Shown: piece after piece, positions 14,417-22,431 of the stretch | How the letters are laid out: every line of letters begins with the position of its first letter | Position numbering within the stretch: position 1 is the stretch's first letter | DNA from: Kingella denitrificans ATCC 33394 | GTDB taxonomy: Bacteria > Pseudomonadota > Gammaproteobacteria > Burkholderiales > Neisseriaceae | Assembly: GCF_000190695.1 (NCBI RefSeq) | Contig: NZ_GL870929.1 | Span: 1,346,788 to 1,385,704 of the forward strand | Direction: 5' to 3' | Length of the DNA: 38,917 nucleotides | Made by a program: the position numbers and the translations under genes | Notes under the pieces: model-generated | The model's database searches: none | What the model saw: only the letters and a program-made list of their open reading frames with translations | Told to the model about the DNA's origin: nothing

Positions 14417-14494
14417 AAGCAGCCTGCACCCACCGCGTGCCATTTGCAGCCATCCCGTTGCCGCTTTTGACGAAATAAAGCATGCAGGCTGCTT
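14417..14494. repeat. widely spaced uptake-sequence inverted pair
   Basis: AAGCAGCCTGCA (14417-14428) and its inverse (14483-14494) with a 54-base loop, between paralogues 1 and 2. The same arrangement recurs at 15089-15167. Confidence 0.75.
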
Positions 14495-14502
14495 TTGGGC
14501 CG

Positions 14503-15042
14503 TCAATCCACATATTTGGCGCAAATATAGTCAAACTCTTGCCTTTCGTCATAATCCACGCCGCGAATGTCCACCGCAGTGCCGCGCGTGCCGTTGGTCC
14601 CGCTCACCACTTCTTCGAAAGTATCTCTATCGCTGATGCGGTGATACCAGCCGCCGGAACAATTAAATGCCCGATATTTATAGTGCAGGCCGTATGTTTC
14701 TTTCACCTTAATCACGGCGGAAACGTCCGGCCCTATCCAAGACGTGTGCTTCCAAACGTGTGTGATAACACTGCCGGGCAGGTTCGGAATCGGGTCTTCG
14801 CGGGGCAGCTTGTCCCTCTGCCATGCAGCGACCGCCGCAGGATTGATTTTTTGCGATTCTTCAGAATCATAGCGGTACAGCCCATACGCAATATAGGCAA
14901 TCATCATAAAAAACACCGTGAGCCCGAAACCCCTGAATTTTTCCTCTATGGTGTACATATCGAGAAAATCCGTCCATTTCTCCCATAGCTGTTTGATAAT
15001 GTCGATAAGCCAGTAAATCCATTTCAATCTTCGCCCCTCCAT
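14503..15042 (-). CDS. membrane-anchored protein of unknown function, paralogue 2 of 3
   Basis: 179 residues from MEGRRLKWIYW (ATG here, GTG in paralogue 1). The same in-frame TTG with GGAGG at ideal spacing (15027) is conserved, and up to nine more codons are open upstream (to 15069). One membrane segment (about 38-57) follows an N-terminal stretch nearly identical to paralogue 1 (IIKQLWEKWTDFLDMYTIEEK). The exported domain has the conserved HTSWIGPDVSAVIKVK, YRAFNCSGGWYHRI and VDYDERQEFDYICAKY. Divergence is highest in the membrane segment. Function unknown; this is a recent tandem duplicate of its neighbour. Confidence 0.75.
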   Translation of the reverse strand: MEGRRLKWIYWLIDIIKQLWEKWTDFLDMYTIEEKFRGFGLTVFFMMIAYIAYGLYRYDSEESQKINPAAVAAWQRDKLPREDPIPNLPGSVITHVWKHTSWIGPDVSAVIKVKETYGLHYKYRAFNCSGGWYHRISDRDTFEEVVSGTNGTRGTAVDIRGVDYDERQEFDYICAKYVD

Positions 15043-15088
15043 TTGCATGCCAAAATTTATTTTATTCAATATGTTAAATTGGATTATA

Positions 15089-15167
15089 AAGCAGCCTGCA
15101 CCCGCCGCGTGCCCTTTTCAGCCATCACGTTGCCTCTTTTAAAGAACATAAAGCGTGCAGGCTGCTT
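15089..15167. repeat. widely spaced uptake-sequence inverted pair
   Basis: AAGCAGCCTGCA (15089-15100) and its inverse (15156-15167) with a 55-base loop whose sequence resembles the loop at 14429-14482, so the spacer was duplicated with the gene. Confidence 0.75.
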
Positions 15168-15175
15168 TTTAGCCG

Positions 15176-15649
15176 TCAATCCGCATATTTGGCGCAGATA
15201 TAGTCAAATTCCAATTTTTCTCGATAATCCGCGCCCTGTATATATTTTGCCGAGCCGCGCCGATAATCACTGACGGCGCGCTGCCACGAACCGCTTTCGT
15301 TGAGGCGGTTGTACCAGCCTTTATCGCAATCGAACTGCCGCCATTTGTAGTAGGGATAAGCAGCGGCTTGTTCCTTGATGATGGCGGATACGTCCCAAGG
15401 CGACAAAAACGAGTGCCGGTGCAAGTGGGTGATGGTTTCATCGGGCAAACGGGGAATGGGCTCTTCGCGCGGTAATTGGTATCGCTGCCATTCGGCAACG
15501 CTTGCTTCGTCAATAGGCGGCCGGGCGGCAAGCAACTGCTCTGCGGCGGAAAGGCGGTTGTCGGGCTCGGGTTCGTTATGAGAGAACAGCAGCCATATCG
15601 CAACGATAATGACCATGCCGATGGGCAGAATTTTAGGGAACGGGTTCAT
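15176..15649 (-). CDS. membrane-anchored protein of unknown function, paralogue 3 of 3 (divergent)
   Basis: 157 residues from MNPFPKILPIGMVII; AAGGAG at good spacing makes this start clear, over an open extension to 15703. A single N-terminal membrane segment (about 8-23) replaces the longer N-terminal part of paralogues 1 and 2. The C-terminal domain keeps the family pattern: LPDETITHLHRHSF, a Trp followed by DVSAIIKE, FDCDKGWYNRLNESGSW and FDYICAKYAD. The two cysteines of the pattern (CDKGW and ICAKY) are conserved in all three, suggesting a structural disulfide. Function unknown. The gene is the most upstream of the three and is divergent from the OB-fold gene at 15809. Confidence 0.8.
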   Translation of the reverse strand: MNPFPKILPIGMVIIVAIWLLFSHNEPEPDNRLSAAEQLLAARPPIDEASVAEWQRYQLPREEPIPRLPDETITHLHRHSFLSPWDVSAIIKEQAAAYPYYKWRQFDCDKGWYNRLNESGSWQRAVSDYRRGSAKYIQGADYREKLEFDYICAKYAD

Positions 15650-15808
15650 CGTCTTTCTCCTTAGCGGGCGGCAAATTTGAAAACCTGCGTAAAGAATGTT
15701 CAAAATAACGCAAGATTTAAAGCGGCAATAAGAATTCGGTTTGACAAATTCGGCTTATCCGCTATTCTATCGGGCGTTTTTCCACTGCTTATATTATAGG
15801 AGCATTTC

Positions 15809-16177
15809 ATGAAACGACTCGCTTTGATTGCGATGACCACAATAGCATTGTCCGCACATGCTGAATTTGTTGCCCAAGACACTGCCCCTTCGACCAACCA
15901 CCCCGTAAGCACCGTGCGCGAAGCCAAAACCGAATTCGGCGATGATGCGCACATCGTGTTGGAAGGCTATATCACCGGCACGGCAGGCACCATCAACCCC
16001 GAAGAATATTTCTTCAAAGATGACACCGACACCATCAAGGTGGAAATCAATCCCGACGTGTGGCGCGGTCAGAAAGTGACGCCGCAAACCAAAGTGCGCA
16101 TTGCCGGCGAGGTGGACATCAACCGCTTCAACAATACGCGCGAAATCGAAGTGCGCCGTTTGGATATTGTGGAATAA
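15809..16177 (+). CDS. YgiW/YdeI family stress-tolerance OB-fold protein
   Basis: A 122-residue exported protein: signal peptide MKRLALIAMTTIALSAHA (cleavage near residue 18), then the bacterial OB-fold (BOF) pattern with VSTVREAKTEFGDDAHIVLEGYI, the strand YFFKDDTDTIKVEI and the terminal GEVDINRFNNTREIEVRRLDIV. Periplasmic members in enteric bacteria are linked to stress tolerance and to binding of small cationic molecules; the ligand is not known here. AGGAG lies 7 bases before the ATG. Monocistronic, with an uptake hairpin after it. Confidence 0.9.
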   Translation: MKRLALIAMTTIALSAHAEFVAQDTAPSTNHPVSTVREAKTEFGDDAHIVLEGYITGTAGTINPEEYFFKDDTDTIKVEINPDVWRGQKVTPQTKVRIAGEVDINRFNNTREIEVRRLDIVE

Positions 16178-16204
16178 GCGGATAACGCTATCGCACCCAA
16201 CGGC

Positions 16205-16254
16205 AAAAGCAGCCTGCACCCTTCTGAAATTCGGAAAAGTGCAGGCTGCTTTTT
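16205..16254. terminator. uptake-sequence hairpin after the OB-fold gene
   Basis: AAAAGCAGCCTGCAC and its inverse with a 20-base loop and terminal T run. Confidence 0.8.
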
Positions 16255-16318
16255 GCATGCCGCCGCCGGCAGGACTACAATATCTCCTTCGTTTTCAACA
16301 TTCGACAGGAGCACCGAC

Positions 16319-16387
16319 ATGGCGGCACAGCACACCCCGGAACAAGCGGCAGACTTGGTGCGCCGCCTGAAAATGCCGTTGCCCTAA
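16319..16387 (+). CDS. possible 22-codon leader ORF
   Basis: ATG with AGGAG eight bases upstream, encoding MAAQHTPEQAADLVRRLKMP and two more residues, ends 17 bases before the GNAT gene start. It may be a translated leader or the stump of a lost gene. Confidence 0.3.
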   Translation: MAAQHTPEQAADLVRRLKMPLP

Positions 16388-16404
16388 TCAACAAGGAAAT
16401 CATC

Positions 16405-17037
16405 ATGCAAAAACCAACGCCATTGCCCACCCATGTTTTGCCAACGGTGGATTTTCTGCAAGCCGTCAATCTTTTGCCAACCGTTGTTCTCTCCGCCAAC
16501 CAAGTCCGTCTAGAACCATTAACGCTGCAACACGAAGCGGGCTTGCGCCAAGCGGTGCAGGATGGCGAATTGTGGAAAATGCTGGTAACGACTGCGCCCG
16601 CGCCCGAAGATGTGGCGCACTATATTCAGGCTGCCGCCAACACGCGCATGGCGTTTGCGGTGATAGACGAAACCACGGGCGACGTGGTCGGCACAACAGC
16701 GTTTTACCAGCCCGATGCCGCCATCCGCCGCGTGTTTATCGGCTACACTTGGTATCGGCAGTCGGCATGGCGCACGCGCATCAACACCGCCTGCAAATAC
16801 CTGCTGCTTGCGCACGCCTTTGAAACGCTGGGCTGTCGCGTGGTGAACTGGGAAACGGATGCGCTGAACACGCGCTCGCAGGCGGCGTTGGAACGCTTGG
16901 GCGCAAAAAAAGACGGCGTGCTGCGCTGCCATAAAATCCGCAAAGACGGCACGGTGCGCGATACGGTGGTTTACAGCATGCTGCGCGAAGAATGGGCGGG
17001 GGTGAAAGCGGCGTTGGCGCAAAAATTAGGGCTGTAA
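16405..17037 (+). CDS. GNAT family N-acetyltransferase (RimJ/RimL-like)
   Basis: 210 residues starting MQKPTPLPTH with AAGGA upstream. After a 30-residue non-conserved leader, the fold begins at VRLEPLTLQHEAGLRQAV, followed by FAVIDETTGDVVGTTAFY, IGYTWYRQSAWRTRINTACKYLLLAHAFE (acetyl-CoA pyrophosphate region) and VVNWETDALNTRSQAALERLGAKKDGVL, the NxxSxxxxxxLGF-like C-terminal motif typical of RimJ/RimL-type enzymes. Such enzymes acetylate N-termini of ribosomal proteins or small molecules; the substrate is not predictable. It is followed at once by an AGGCAGCCTGAA 12-mer (17037-17048). Confidence 0.87.
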   Translation: MQKPTPLPTHVLPTVDFLQAVNLLPTVVLSANQVRLEPLTLQHEAGLRQAVQDGELWKMLVTTAPAPEDVAHYIQAAANTRMAFAVIDETTGDVVGTTAFYQPDAAIRRVFIGYTWYRQSAWRTRINTACKYLLLAHAFETLGCRVVNWETDALNTRSQAALERLGAKKDGVLRCHKIRKDGTVRDTVVYSMLREEWAGVKAALAQKLGL

Positions 17038-17048
17038 GGCAGCCTGAA
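17037..17048 (+). repeat. AGGCAGCCTGAA uptake-type 12-mer
   Basis: A non-local-dialect copy overlapping the last base of the GNAT gene stop codon; it resembles those in the island at 9-10.6 kb. Confidence 0.6.
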
Positions 17049-17080
17049 AATCCCTTTAACCCCAAAACGGAGTACCCAAA

Positions 17081-17281
17081 ATGTCGTCCCCAAGCCAAAA
17101 AGCCGCGCAAACCATCCACCAAATCAAACACGATTTAACCGCCGAGCAACGTCTGCAAGGCTGGCAGCAGGCGCGTTTGCAGCAGGGTTTGAGCGGTGAA
17201 TTCGCCCTGTCCGCACAGCTGGGCAAAGACGCGGCAACGGAAGAGCAAATCCGCTGGATTGCGGATATGTACGGGCGGTAA
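17081..17281 (+). CDS. small protein of unknown function (66 residues)
   Basis: Begins MSSPSQKAAQTIHQIKHDL with GGAG upstream. Rich in Gln and Ala, predicted largely helical, soluble, no signal or cysteine. It lies between an acetyltransferase and a LOG-family gene on the same strand, 43 bases after the former. Coding bias and a ribosome-binding site support a real gene. I cannot name a family. Confidence 0.65.
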   Translation: MSSPSQKAAQTIHQIKHDLTAEQRLQGWQQARLQQGLSGEFALSAQLGKDAATEEQIRWIADMYGR

Positions 17282-17308
17282 ATGCCGCACTGCTTGGAAA
17301 ACCGAAAG

Positions 17309-17320
17309 TGCAGGCTGCTT
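17309..17320 (-). repeat. single DNA uptake sequence
   Basis: TGCAGGCTGCTT, followed by T residues, between the small ORF and the LOG-family gene; no left arm. Confidence 0.75.
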
Positions 17321-17374
17321 TTTCAATACGGCCCAATCGCGTACAATAGCCGTTTTTTTGCCATAGGTTGACTC

Positions 17375-17992
17375 ATGCGTCCTTTGCACAATATTGCCGT
17401 TTACTGCGGTTCCAATTACGGCGTAATTCCCGATTACTGCCAACACGCGAAACAGCTGGGCGCAGTATTGGCGCAGCAGCAAATCCACTTGGTGTACGGC
17501 GGCGGCATACGCGGGCTGATGGGCGTGATTGCCGACAGCGTCTTGGAAAACGGCGGCACGGCCACCGGTGTGATTACGCACTTTCTCATCAACAAGGAAC
17601 ATGCGCACCCGCGCCTGAACCGCCTGATTACCACCGACACCATGCCCGAGCGCAAAAGCAAAATGATTGAGCTAGCCGACGGCTTCATCGCCATGGCCGG
17701 CGGCATCGGCACTTATGAAGAACTGTTTGAAGTCATCTCCCTGCTGCAACTGCGCCAAAGCCGCAAACCCATCGGCCTTTTGAACGTGAACGGCTTTTTC
17801 GATCCGTTCATCGCCATGCTGCGCCACACGGCCGAACAAGGCTTCATGCCGATGGCCGACTTGGAATTGCTGTGCGTTTCCGACAACGCCGCCGATTTGC
17901 TAGAACAAATGTGCACGGTGGAATTTGTCGAAGCGCCCAAATGGGTCGTGCCGCAGTGGGCCAAAGAAATGGGATACGGCACACTGCGATAA
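17375..17992 (+). CDS. LOG family protein (putative nucleotide 5'-monophosphate phosphoribohydrolase)
   Basis: Members cleave the N-glycosidic bond of nucleoside monophosphates; plant and some bacterial LOGs release cytokinins. The 205 residues show the Rossmann-like start IAVYCGSNYG, LVYGGGIRGLMGVIAD (39-54), the conserved MPERKSKMIELADGFIAM (90-107) with its Arg-Lys pair, and AGGIGTYEELFE (108-119). In most relatives the last motif begins with proline (PGGxGTxxE); here it is alanine. The catalytic glutamate is retained. AGG lies upstream of the ATG. Physiological substrate is not known. Confidence 0.9.
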   Translation: MRPLHNIAVYCGSNYGVIPDYCQHAKQLGAVLAQQQIHLVYGGGIRGLMGVIADSVLENGGTATGVITHFLINKEHAHPRLNRLITTDTMPERKSKMIELADGFIAMAGGIGTYEELFEVISLLQLRQSRKPIGLLNVNGFFDPFIAMLRHTAEQGFMPMADLELLCVSDNAADLLEQMCTVEFVEAPKWVVPQWAKEMGYGTLR

Positions 17993-18020
17993 AGCCGCCG
18001 TCCGCACAACCGCAACAAAA

Positions 18021-18032
18021 AAGCAGCCTGCA
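18021..18032 (+). repeat. single DNA uptake sequence
   Basis: Exact 12-mer eight bases before the nth start codon, occupying the position where a ribosome-binding site would be expected. Confidence 0.8.
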
Positions 18033-18040
18033 CCCGTATT

Positions 18041-18670
18041 ATGAACAAACACATCCGCACCGAAATGTTTCAGCGGTGGCGCGAAGCCAATCCGCACCCC
18101 ACCACCGAACTGCAATTCAGCACGCCGTTCGAGCTCCTGATTGCCGTGCTGCTGTCCGCACAGGCCACAGACGCAGGCGTGAACAAAGCCACCGCCAAAC
18201 TTTTTCCCGTGGCCAACACGCCGCAAGCCATGCTCGACTTGGGGCTGGAAGGCATTATGCAGTACACGCGCACCATCGGGCTTTACAAAACTAAATCCAA
18301 GCACATCATCGAAACCTGCAAAATCCTGGTGCAGCAATACGGCGGCGAAATCCCCCACACACGCGAAGAGCTGGAAGCCCTGCCCGGCGTAGGGCGCAAA
18401 ACCGCCAACGTCGTGCTCAATACCGCATTCAGGCAGCCTGTGATGGCCGTGGACACGCACATTTTCCGCGTGGCCAACCGCACCAAACTCGCGCCCGGCA
18501 AAAACGTCCGCGAAGTGGAAGACAAACTGATGAAGTTCATCCCGAAAGAATTCCTGCTCGACGCGCACCACTGGCTGATTCTGCACGGCCGCTACACCTG
18601 CAAAGCACAAAAACCGCAATGCGGCAAATGCCTGATTTACGATTTATGCGAATACGAAGGCAAAGCCTGA
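18041..18670 (+). CDS. nth: endonuclease III (DNA glycosylase/AP lyase)
   Basis: Removes oxidised pyrimidines and cuts at the resulting abasic site in base excision repair. The 209 residues contain the helix-hairpin-helix LPGVGRKTANVV with catalytic Lys120, the catalytic Asp138 in VDTHIFRVANR, and the C-terminal [4Fe-4S] ligands Cys187, Cys194, Cys197 and Cys203 (spacing C-x6-C-x2-C-x5-C), the same positions as in the E. coli enzyme. The upstream region has no clear ribosome-binding site. Single gene, ended by an uptake hairpin. Confidence 0.97.
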   Translation: MNKHIRTEMFQRWREANPHPTTELQFSTPFELLIAVLLSAQATDAGVNKATAKLFPVANTPQAMLDLGLEGIMQYTRTIGLYKTKSKHIIETCKILVQQYGGEIPHTREELEALPGVGRKTANVVLNTAFRQPVMAVDTHIFRVANRTKLAPGKNVREVEDKLMKFIPKEFLLDAHHWLILHGRYTCKAQKPQCGKCLIYDLCEYEGKA

Positions 18671-18709
18671 AAAGCAGCCTGCACCCCAAACCGCAAAGTG
18701 CAGGCTGCC
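18670..18709. terminator. uptake-sequence hairpin after nth
   Basis: Overlaps the last base of the nth stop. The right arm ends TGCC rather than TGCTTTT, so as a terminator for nth it is weak. Confidence 0.55.
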
Positions 18710-18764
18710 ATGCAAACGCAGAATGCCACTGAATATTTCCCATCCATTCCAACGGAACACCATC

Positions 18765-19943
18765 ATGCAAACGCTCACCATCTTGGGCAGCACCGGCAGC
18801 ATCGGCGTATCCACGCTCGATGTCGTTGCACGACACCCCGACCGATTCGAGATTTACGCCCTGGCAGGGCACCGCCAAATTGACAAACTCGCCCAACAAT
18901 GCGCGCAGCACCAGCCCAAAATCGCCATTGTCGCCAACAAAGATTTGGCCCTGAAACTCCAACTCCTCATCCAGCACACCTCGCCGGATACCCAAATCCT
19001 GTACGGCGAACAAGCCCTAATTGACGCGGCCACCGCGCCCGAAGTTACCGGCGTGATGTGCGCCATTGTCGGTGCAGCAGGCCTGCCCTCCGCCCTTGCC
19101 GCCGCACGGCACGGCAAGACCATTTATCTGGCTAACAAAGAAACGCTGGTGGTGGCGGGCAGCCTGTTTATGGAAACCGTTCGAAAATACGGCGCGCGCG
19201 TCCTACCCATCGACAGCGAACACAATGCCATTTTCCAAGTGCTGCCCCAGCCCTATTCCGGCAATCTCGCAAAACACGGCATCCAATCCATTATCCTGAC
19301 CGCATCGGGCGGGCCATTCCTGCACACCGATATTCAGCAGTTCCCGCACATCACGTCGGAACAGGCAGTGAAACACCCGAACTGGAGCATGGGGAAAAAA
19401 ATCTCGGTCGATTCCGCCACCATGATGAACAAAGGTTTGGAACTTATCGAAGCGCACTGGCTGTTTAATTGCCCGCCCGCACAACTAGAAGTCGTCATCC
19501 ACCCGCAAAGCGTGATTCACAGCATGGTGCGCTATGCCGATGGTTCGGTGCTGGCGCAAATGGGCAACCCCGATATGCGAACCCCAATCGCCTATTGCCT
19601 GGGTTTGCCAGAACGTATTGAATCAGGCGTGGGTGCACTGGATTTCAGCCAGCTGAACGCTCTCACATTCAGCACCCCGGAAAAAGAACGCTATCCATGC
19701 CTATACCTTGCCTATCAAGCCATGAAAGACGGCGGCTCATCCCCTTGCGTACTCAACGCAGCCAACGAAATTGCCGTCGCAGCTTTCTTGCAACAACACA
19801 TCCGCTTTACCGATATTGCCAATGTTGTTCGGCACTGCCTGGAAAAACACAGTCAAAGCAGCCTGCACTCTATCGAGCAACTCTGGCACATCGACCAACA
19901 AACACGCGAACAAGCACAACAATATATTCAATCCATTGCCTAA
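18765..19943 (+). CDS. dxr: 1-deoxy-D-xylulose-5-phosphate reductoisomerase
   Basis: Second enzyme of the MEP isoprenoid pathway; converts DXP to MEP using NADPH and a divalent metal. The start at MQTLTILGSTGSIG gives 392 residues; GGAA lies upstream and an earlier ATG at 18723 is inside a non-conserved stretch. The NADPH loop GSTGSIG is at 8-14, then NKETLVVAG, the metal/substrate motif PIDSEHNAIFQ, LTASGGPF and HPNWSMGKKISVDSATMMNKGLELIEA. An uptake sequence at 19856-19867 is read as QSSLH near the C-terminus. Followed by a bidirectional terminator facing the ribosomal operon. Confidence 0.98.
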   Translation: MQTLTILGSTGSIGVSTLDVVARHPDRFEIYALAGHRQIDKLAQQCAQHQPKIAIVANKDLALKLQLLIQHTSPDTQILYGEQALIDAATAPEVTGVMCAIVGAAGLPSALAAARHGKTIYLANKETLVVAGSLFMETVRKYGARVLPIDSEHNAIFQVLPQPYSGNLAKHGIQSIILTASGGPFLHTDIQQFPHITSEQAVKHPNWSMGKKISVDSATMMNKGLELIEAHWLFNCPPAQLEVVIHPQSVIHSMVRYADGSVLAQMGNPDMRTPIAYCLGLPERIESGVGALDFSQLNALTFSTPEKERYPCLYLAYQAMKDGGSSPCVLNAANEIAVAAFLQQHIRFTDIANVVRHCLEKHSQSSLHSIEQLWHIDQQTREQAQQYIQSIA

Positions 19944-19950
19944 AAACAAA

Positions 19951-19979
19951 AAACCGAACGCAAAACGTTCGGTTTTTCT
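19951..19979. terminator. bidirectional intrinsic terminator between dxr and rplQ
   Basis: AAAACCGAACG and CGTTCGGTTTTT form a stem with a short CAAAA loop and T runs on both strands; it closes both dxr and the long ribosomal operon. It is not built from uptake sequences. Confidence 0.85.
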
Positions 19980-19990
19980 TTAATGCTTAA

Positions 19991-20359
19991 TTATTCGGCA
20001 GCAGCTTTATCCACCAACTCAACCAAAGCCAAAGGCGCATTATCACCAGGGCGGAAGCCACATTTCAAAATGCGGATATAACCACCATTGCGTGACGCAA
20101 AGCGAACGCCCAAGTCATTGAACAATTTCACCACAACATCGCGATCACGAGTGCGGTCAAATGCCAAACGACGATTGGCCAGAGAAGGTTTTTTACCCAA
20201 GGTAATCAGGGGCTCAACAACACGACGCAACTCTTTTGCTTTAGGCACAGTGGTTACAATCGTTTCGTGAGTCAACAAAGAATTTGCCATATTACGCAGC
20301 ATAGCAGCACGGTGGCTACTTGTACGGTTTAATTTGCGGTTTCCATTACGATGGCGCAT
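19991..20359 (-). CDS. rplQ: 50S ribosomal protein L17
   Basis: 122 residues beginning MRHRNGNRKLNRTSSHRAAML, the family signature, with RVVEPLITLGK and a C-terminal GGYIRILKCGFRPGDNAPLA. A component of the large subunit near the exit tunnel. Last gene of the alpha operon, 18 bases after rpoA, the classic position, and followed by the bidirectional terminator. Confidence 0.98.
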   Translation of the reverse strand: MRHRNGNRKLNRTSSHRAAMLRNMANSLLTHETIVTTVPKAKELRRVVEPLITLGKKPSLANRRLAFDRTRDRDVVVKLFNDLGVRFASRNGGYIRILKCGFRPGDNAPLALVELVDKAAAE

Positions 20360-20377
20360 ATCATTATCCTTTAATCT

Positions 20378-21361
20378 TTAAGGCTTTTCCAAGCCAGCAG
20401 GTGGCCAAGATTCCAGTCTTGAACCCAAAGTCAAACCTTTGGAAGCCAAAACTTCTTTGATTTCATTCAAAGACTTCCGACCTAAATTTGGTGTTTTCAG
20501 CAATTCTGTTTCGGTACGTTGAATCAAATCACCAATATAGTAGATATCTTCTGCTTTTAAGCAGTTTGCAGATCGAACGGTTAATTCCAGATCATCTACA
20601 GGGCGCAATAAAACAGGATCAATCGGCGGTGCTTTTTCTTCTTCAACTTCAGCAGGCGTACCTTCCAAATCAGCAAAAATAGACATCTGATCAATTAAGA
20701 TACGCGCCGCCATACGAACAGCTTCTTCAGGATCTATTGAACCATTGGTTTCAATATCTAAAATCAAGCTATCCAAATCAGTACGTTGCTCTACACGAGC
20801 TGCTTCAACATCAAAACTTACCCGAGTAATAGGAGAAAAACTAGCATCTAATTGAATAGCACCAATTTTATTATCTTTAGTTACTCGGCGACCTGAAACT
20901 GTTTGGTAGCCTCGTCCTTGTTCAACTTTAACTTCCATATCAATGCTACCATTGTCGGACAAGTGGCAGATGACCTGTTTAGGATTAATGATTTCCACAT
21001 CATGTGGCAATTCAAAATCCGAAGCATAAACAGGTCCTGCCCCTGTTTTTTTCAATGAGAGCACTGCCTCAGTACGGTTACCGTGCAATTTAAATACAAC
21101 ACTCTTAACATTCAACAAAATATCAACAACATCTTCTTGAACGCCATCTAACGTGGAGTATTCGTGTAACACACCTGCAATAGTAATCTCTGTGGGTGCA
21201 AAGCCGTTCATGGATGACAGTAAGATACGACGCAAAGCATTACCTAATGTATGGCCAAAACCACGCTCAAAAGGCTGCATTGATACTTTTGCACGGGTAG
21301 CCGATAAGGTATCAACATCAATTTGACGAGGTTTCAAAAACTCAGAAGTGCTGTTTTGCAT
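20378..21361 (-). CDS. rpoA: DNA-directed RNA polymerase subunit alpha
   Basis: 327 residues. The N-terminal dimerisation domain has VSMQPFERGFGHTLGNALRRILLSSM and the C-terminal domain, after an acidic linker (about 232-245), has LRPVDDLELTVRSANCLKAEDIYYIGDLIQRTE, the UP-element and activator-binding surface. It follows rpsD by 25 bases in the alpha operon. Length and motifs are standard. Confidence 0.99.
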   Translation of the reverse strand: MQNSTSEFLKPRQIDVDTLSATRAKVSMQPFERGFGHTLGNALRRILLSSMNGFAPTEITIAGVLHEYSTLDGVQEDVVDILLNVKSVVFKLHGNRTEAVLSLKKTGAGPVYASDFELPHDVEIINPKQVICHLSDNGSIDMEVKVEQGRGYQTVSGRRVTKDNKIGAIQLDASFSPITRVSFDVEAARVEQRTDLDSLILDIETNGSIDPEEAVRMAARILIDQMSIFADLEGTPAEVEEEKAPPIDPVLLRPVDDLELTVRSANCLKAEDIYYIGDLIQRTETELLKTPNLGRKSLNEIKEVLASKGLTLGSRLESWPPAGLEKP

Positions 21362-21386
21362 TTAACTGTCCCTCACTGCGCTAGCA

Positions 21387-22007
21387 TTATTTAGAGTAAA
21401 ACTCTACTACCAGCTGTTCATTAATATCACTGTACAATTCAGCACGGTCAGGTACATTTTTAAAAGTACCTTCTAATTTAGACGCATCAACAGCAACCCA
21501 GCTCGGCAAACCAATTTGCGTTGCCAAGCCCATAGCTTCTTGAATACGAACCTGTTTTTTAGCTTTTTCACGCACAGCAACAACATCCCCTGCTTTTACT
21601 TGGAAAGAAGGAATATTGACGACCTGACCATTAACTGTCAGAGCTTTATGAGATACCAACTGACGTGCTTCCGCACGAGTAGAGGCAAAACCCATACGAT
21701 ATACAACATTATCCAAACGAGATTCTAACAATTGCAACAGCAACTCACCAGTAGAACCTTTACGACGATCTGCTTCTGCAAAATAGCGGCGGAACTGACG
21801 TTCTAACACCCCATAGATGCGGCGGATTTTTTGTTTCTCGCGTAATTGTAAACCGTAATCAGACAAACGTGGTTTTTTCGCACCGTGTTGACCAGGTGCA
21901 GAATCCATTTTACATTTTGATTCTAAAGAGCGACGTGCGCTTTTTAAATATAAATCCGTTCCCTCGCGGCGAGCCAATTTACATTTTGGACCAATATAAC
22001 GTGCCAT
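21387..22007 (-). CDS. rpsD: 30S ribosomal protein S4
   Basis: 206 residues beginning MARYIGPKCKLARREGTDLYL. The S4 RNA-binding domain is at about 96-160 (RLDNVVYRMGFASTRAEARQLVSHKALTVNG). Primary 16S rRNA binder and, in E. coli, the autogenous repressor of the alpha operon. The N-terminal zinc-type cysteines are absent. Confidence 0.98.
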   Translation of the reverse strand: MARYIGPKCKLARREGTDLYLKSARRSLESKCKMDSAPGQHGAKKPRLSDYGLQLREKQKIRRIYGVLERQFRRYFAEADRRKGSTGELLLQLLESRLDNVVYRMGFASTRAEARQLVSHKALTVNGQVVNIPSFQVKAGDVVAVREKAKKQVRIQEAMGLATQIGLPSWVAVDASKLEGTFKNVPDRAELYSDINEQLVVEFYSK

Positions 22008-22017
22008 GTTTTACTCC

Positions 22018-22413
22018 TTAAATACGACGCTTCTTAGGCGGACGGCAACCGTTGTGTGGCAACGGAGTAACATCTGTAATACTGGTAATTTTGAAACCCA
22101 ATGCATTTAGCGCACGAATAGAAGACTCACGGCCAGGGCCAGGGCCTTTAATACGAGCTTCTAAATTTTTAACGCCATATTCTTGGGCAACTTTACCAGC
22201 GGCTTCTGCTGCAACTTGGGCAGCAAATGGTGTACTTTTACGAGAACCTTTAAAACCAGCGCCGCCAGAGGTAGCCCAAGACAACGCATTTCCTTGGCGG
22301 TCAGTGATTGTAATGATGGTATTGTTGAAAGATGCATGAACATGCACAATACCCTCACTCACGGTTTTACGTACTTTTTTGCGTACACGTGAGGCTGTGT
22401 TTGCTTTAGCCAT
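22018..22413 (-). CDS. rpsK: 30S ribosomal protein S11
   Basis: 131 residues from MAKANTASRVRKKVRKTV. The ATG at 22413 is chosen; the codon before it is TTG and GAGGAA lies at normal distance. Conserved GIVHVHASFNNTIITITD and the C-terminal NGCRPPKKRRI are visible. Forms the platform of the 30S subunit. Confidence 0.98.
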   Translation of the reverse strand: MAKANTASRVRKKVRKTVSEGIVHVHASFNNTIITITDRQGNALSWATSGGAGFKGSRKSTPFAAQVAAEAAGKVAQEYGVKNLEARIKGPGPGRESSIRALNALGFKITSITDVTPLPHNGCRPPKKRRI

Positions 22414-22431
22414 CAATTAATTCCTCAAAAT

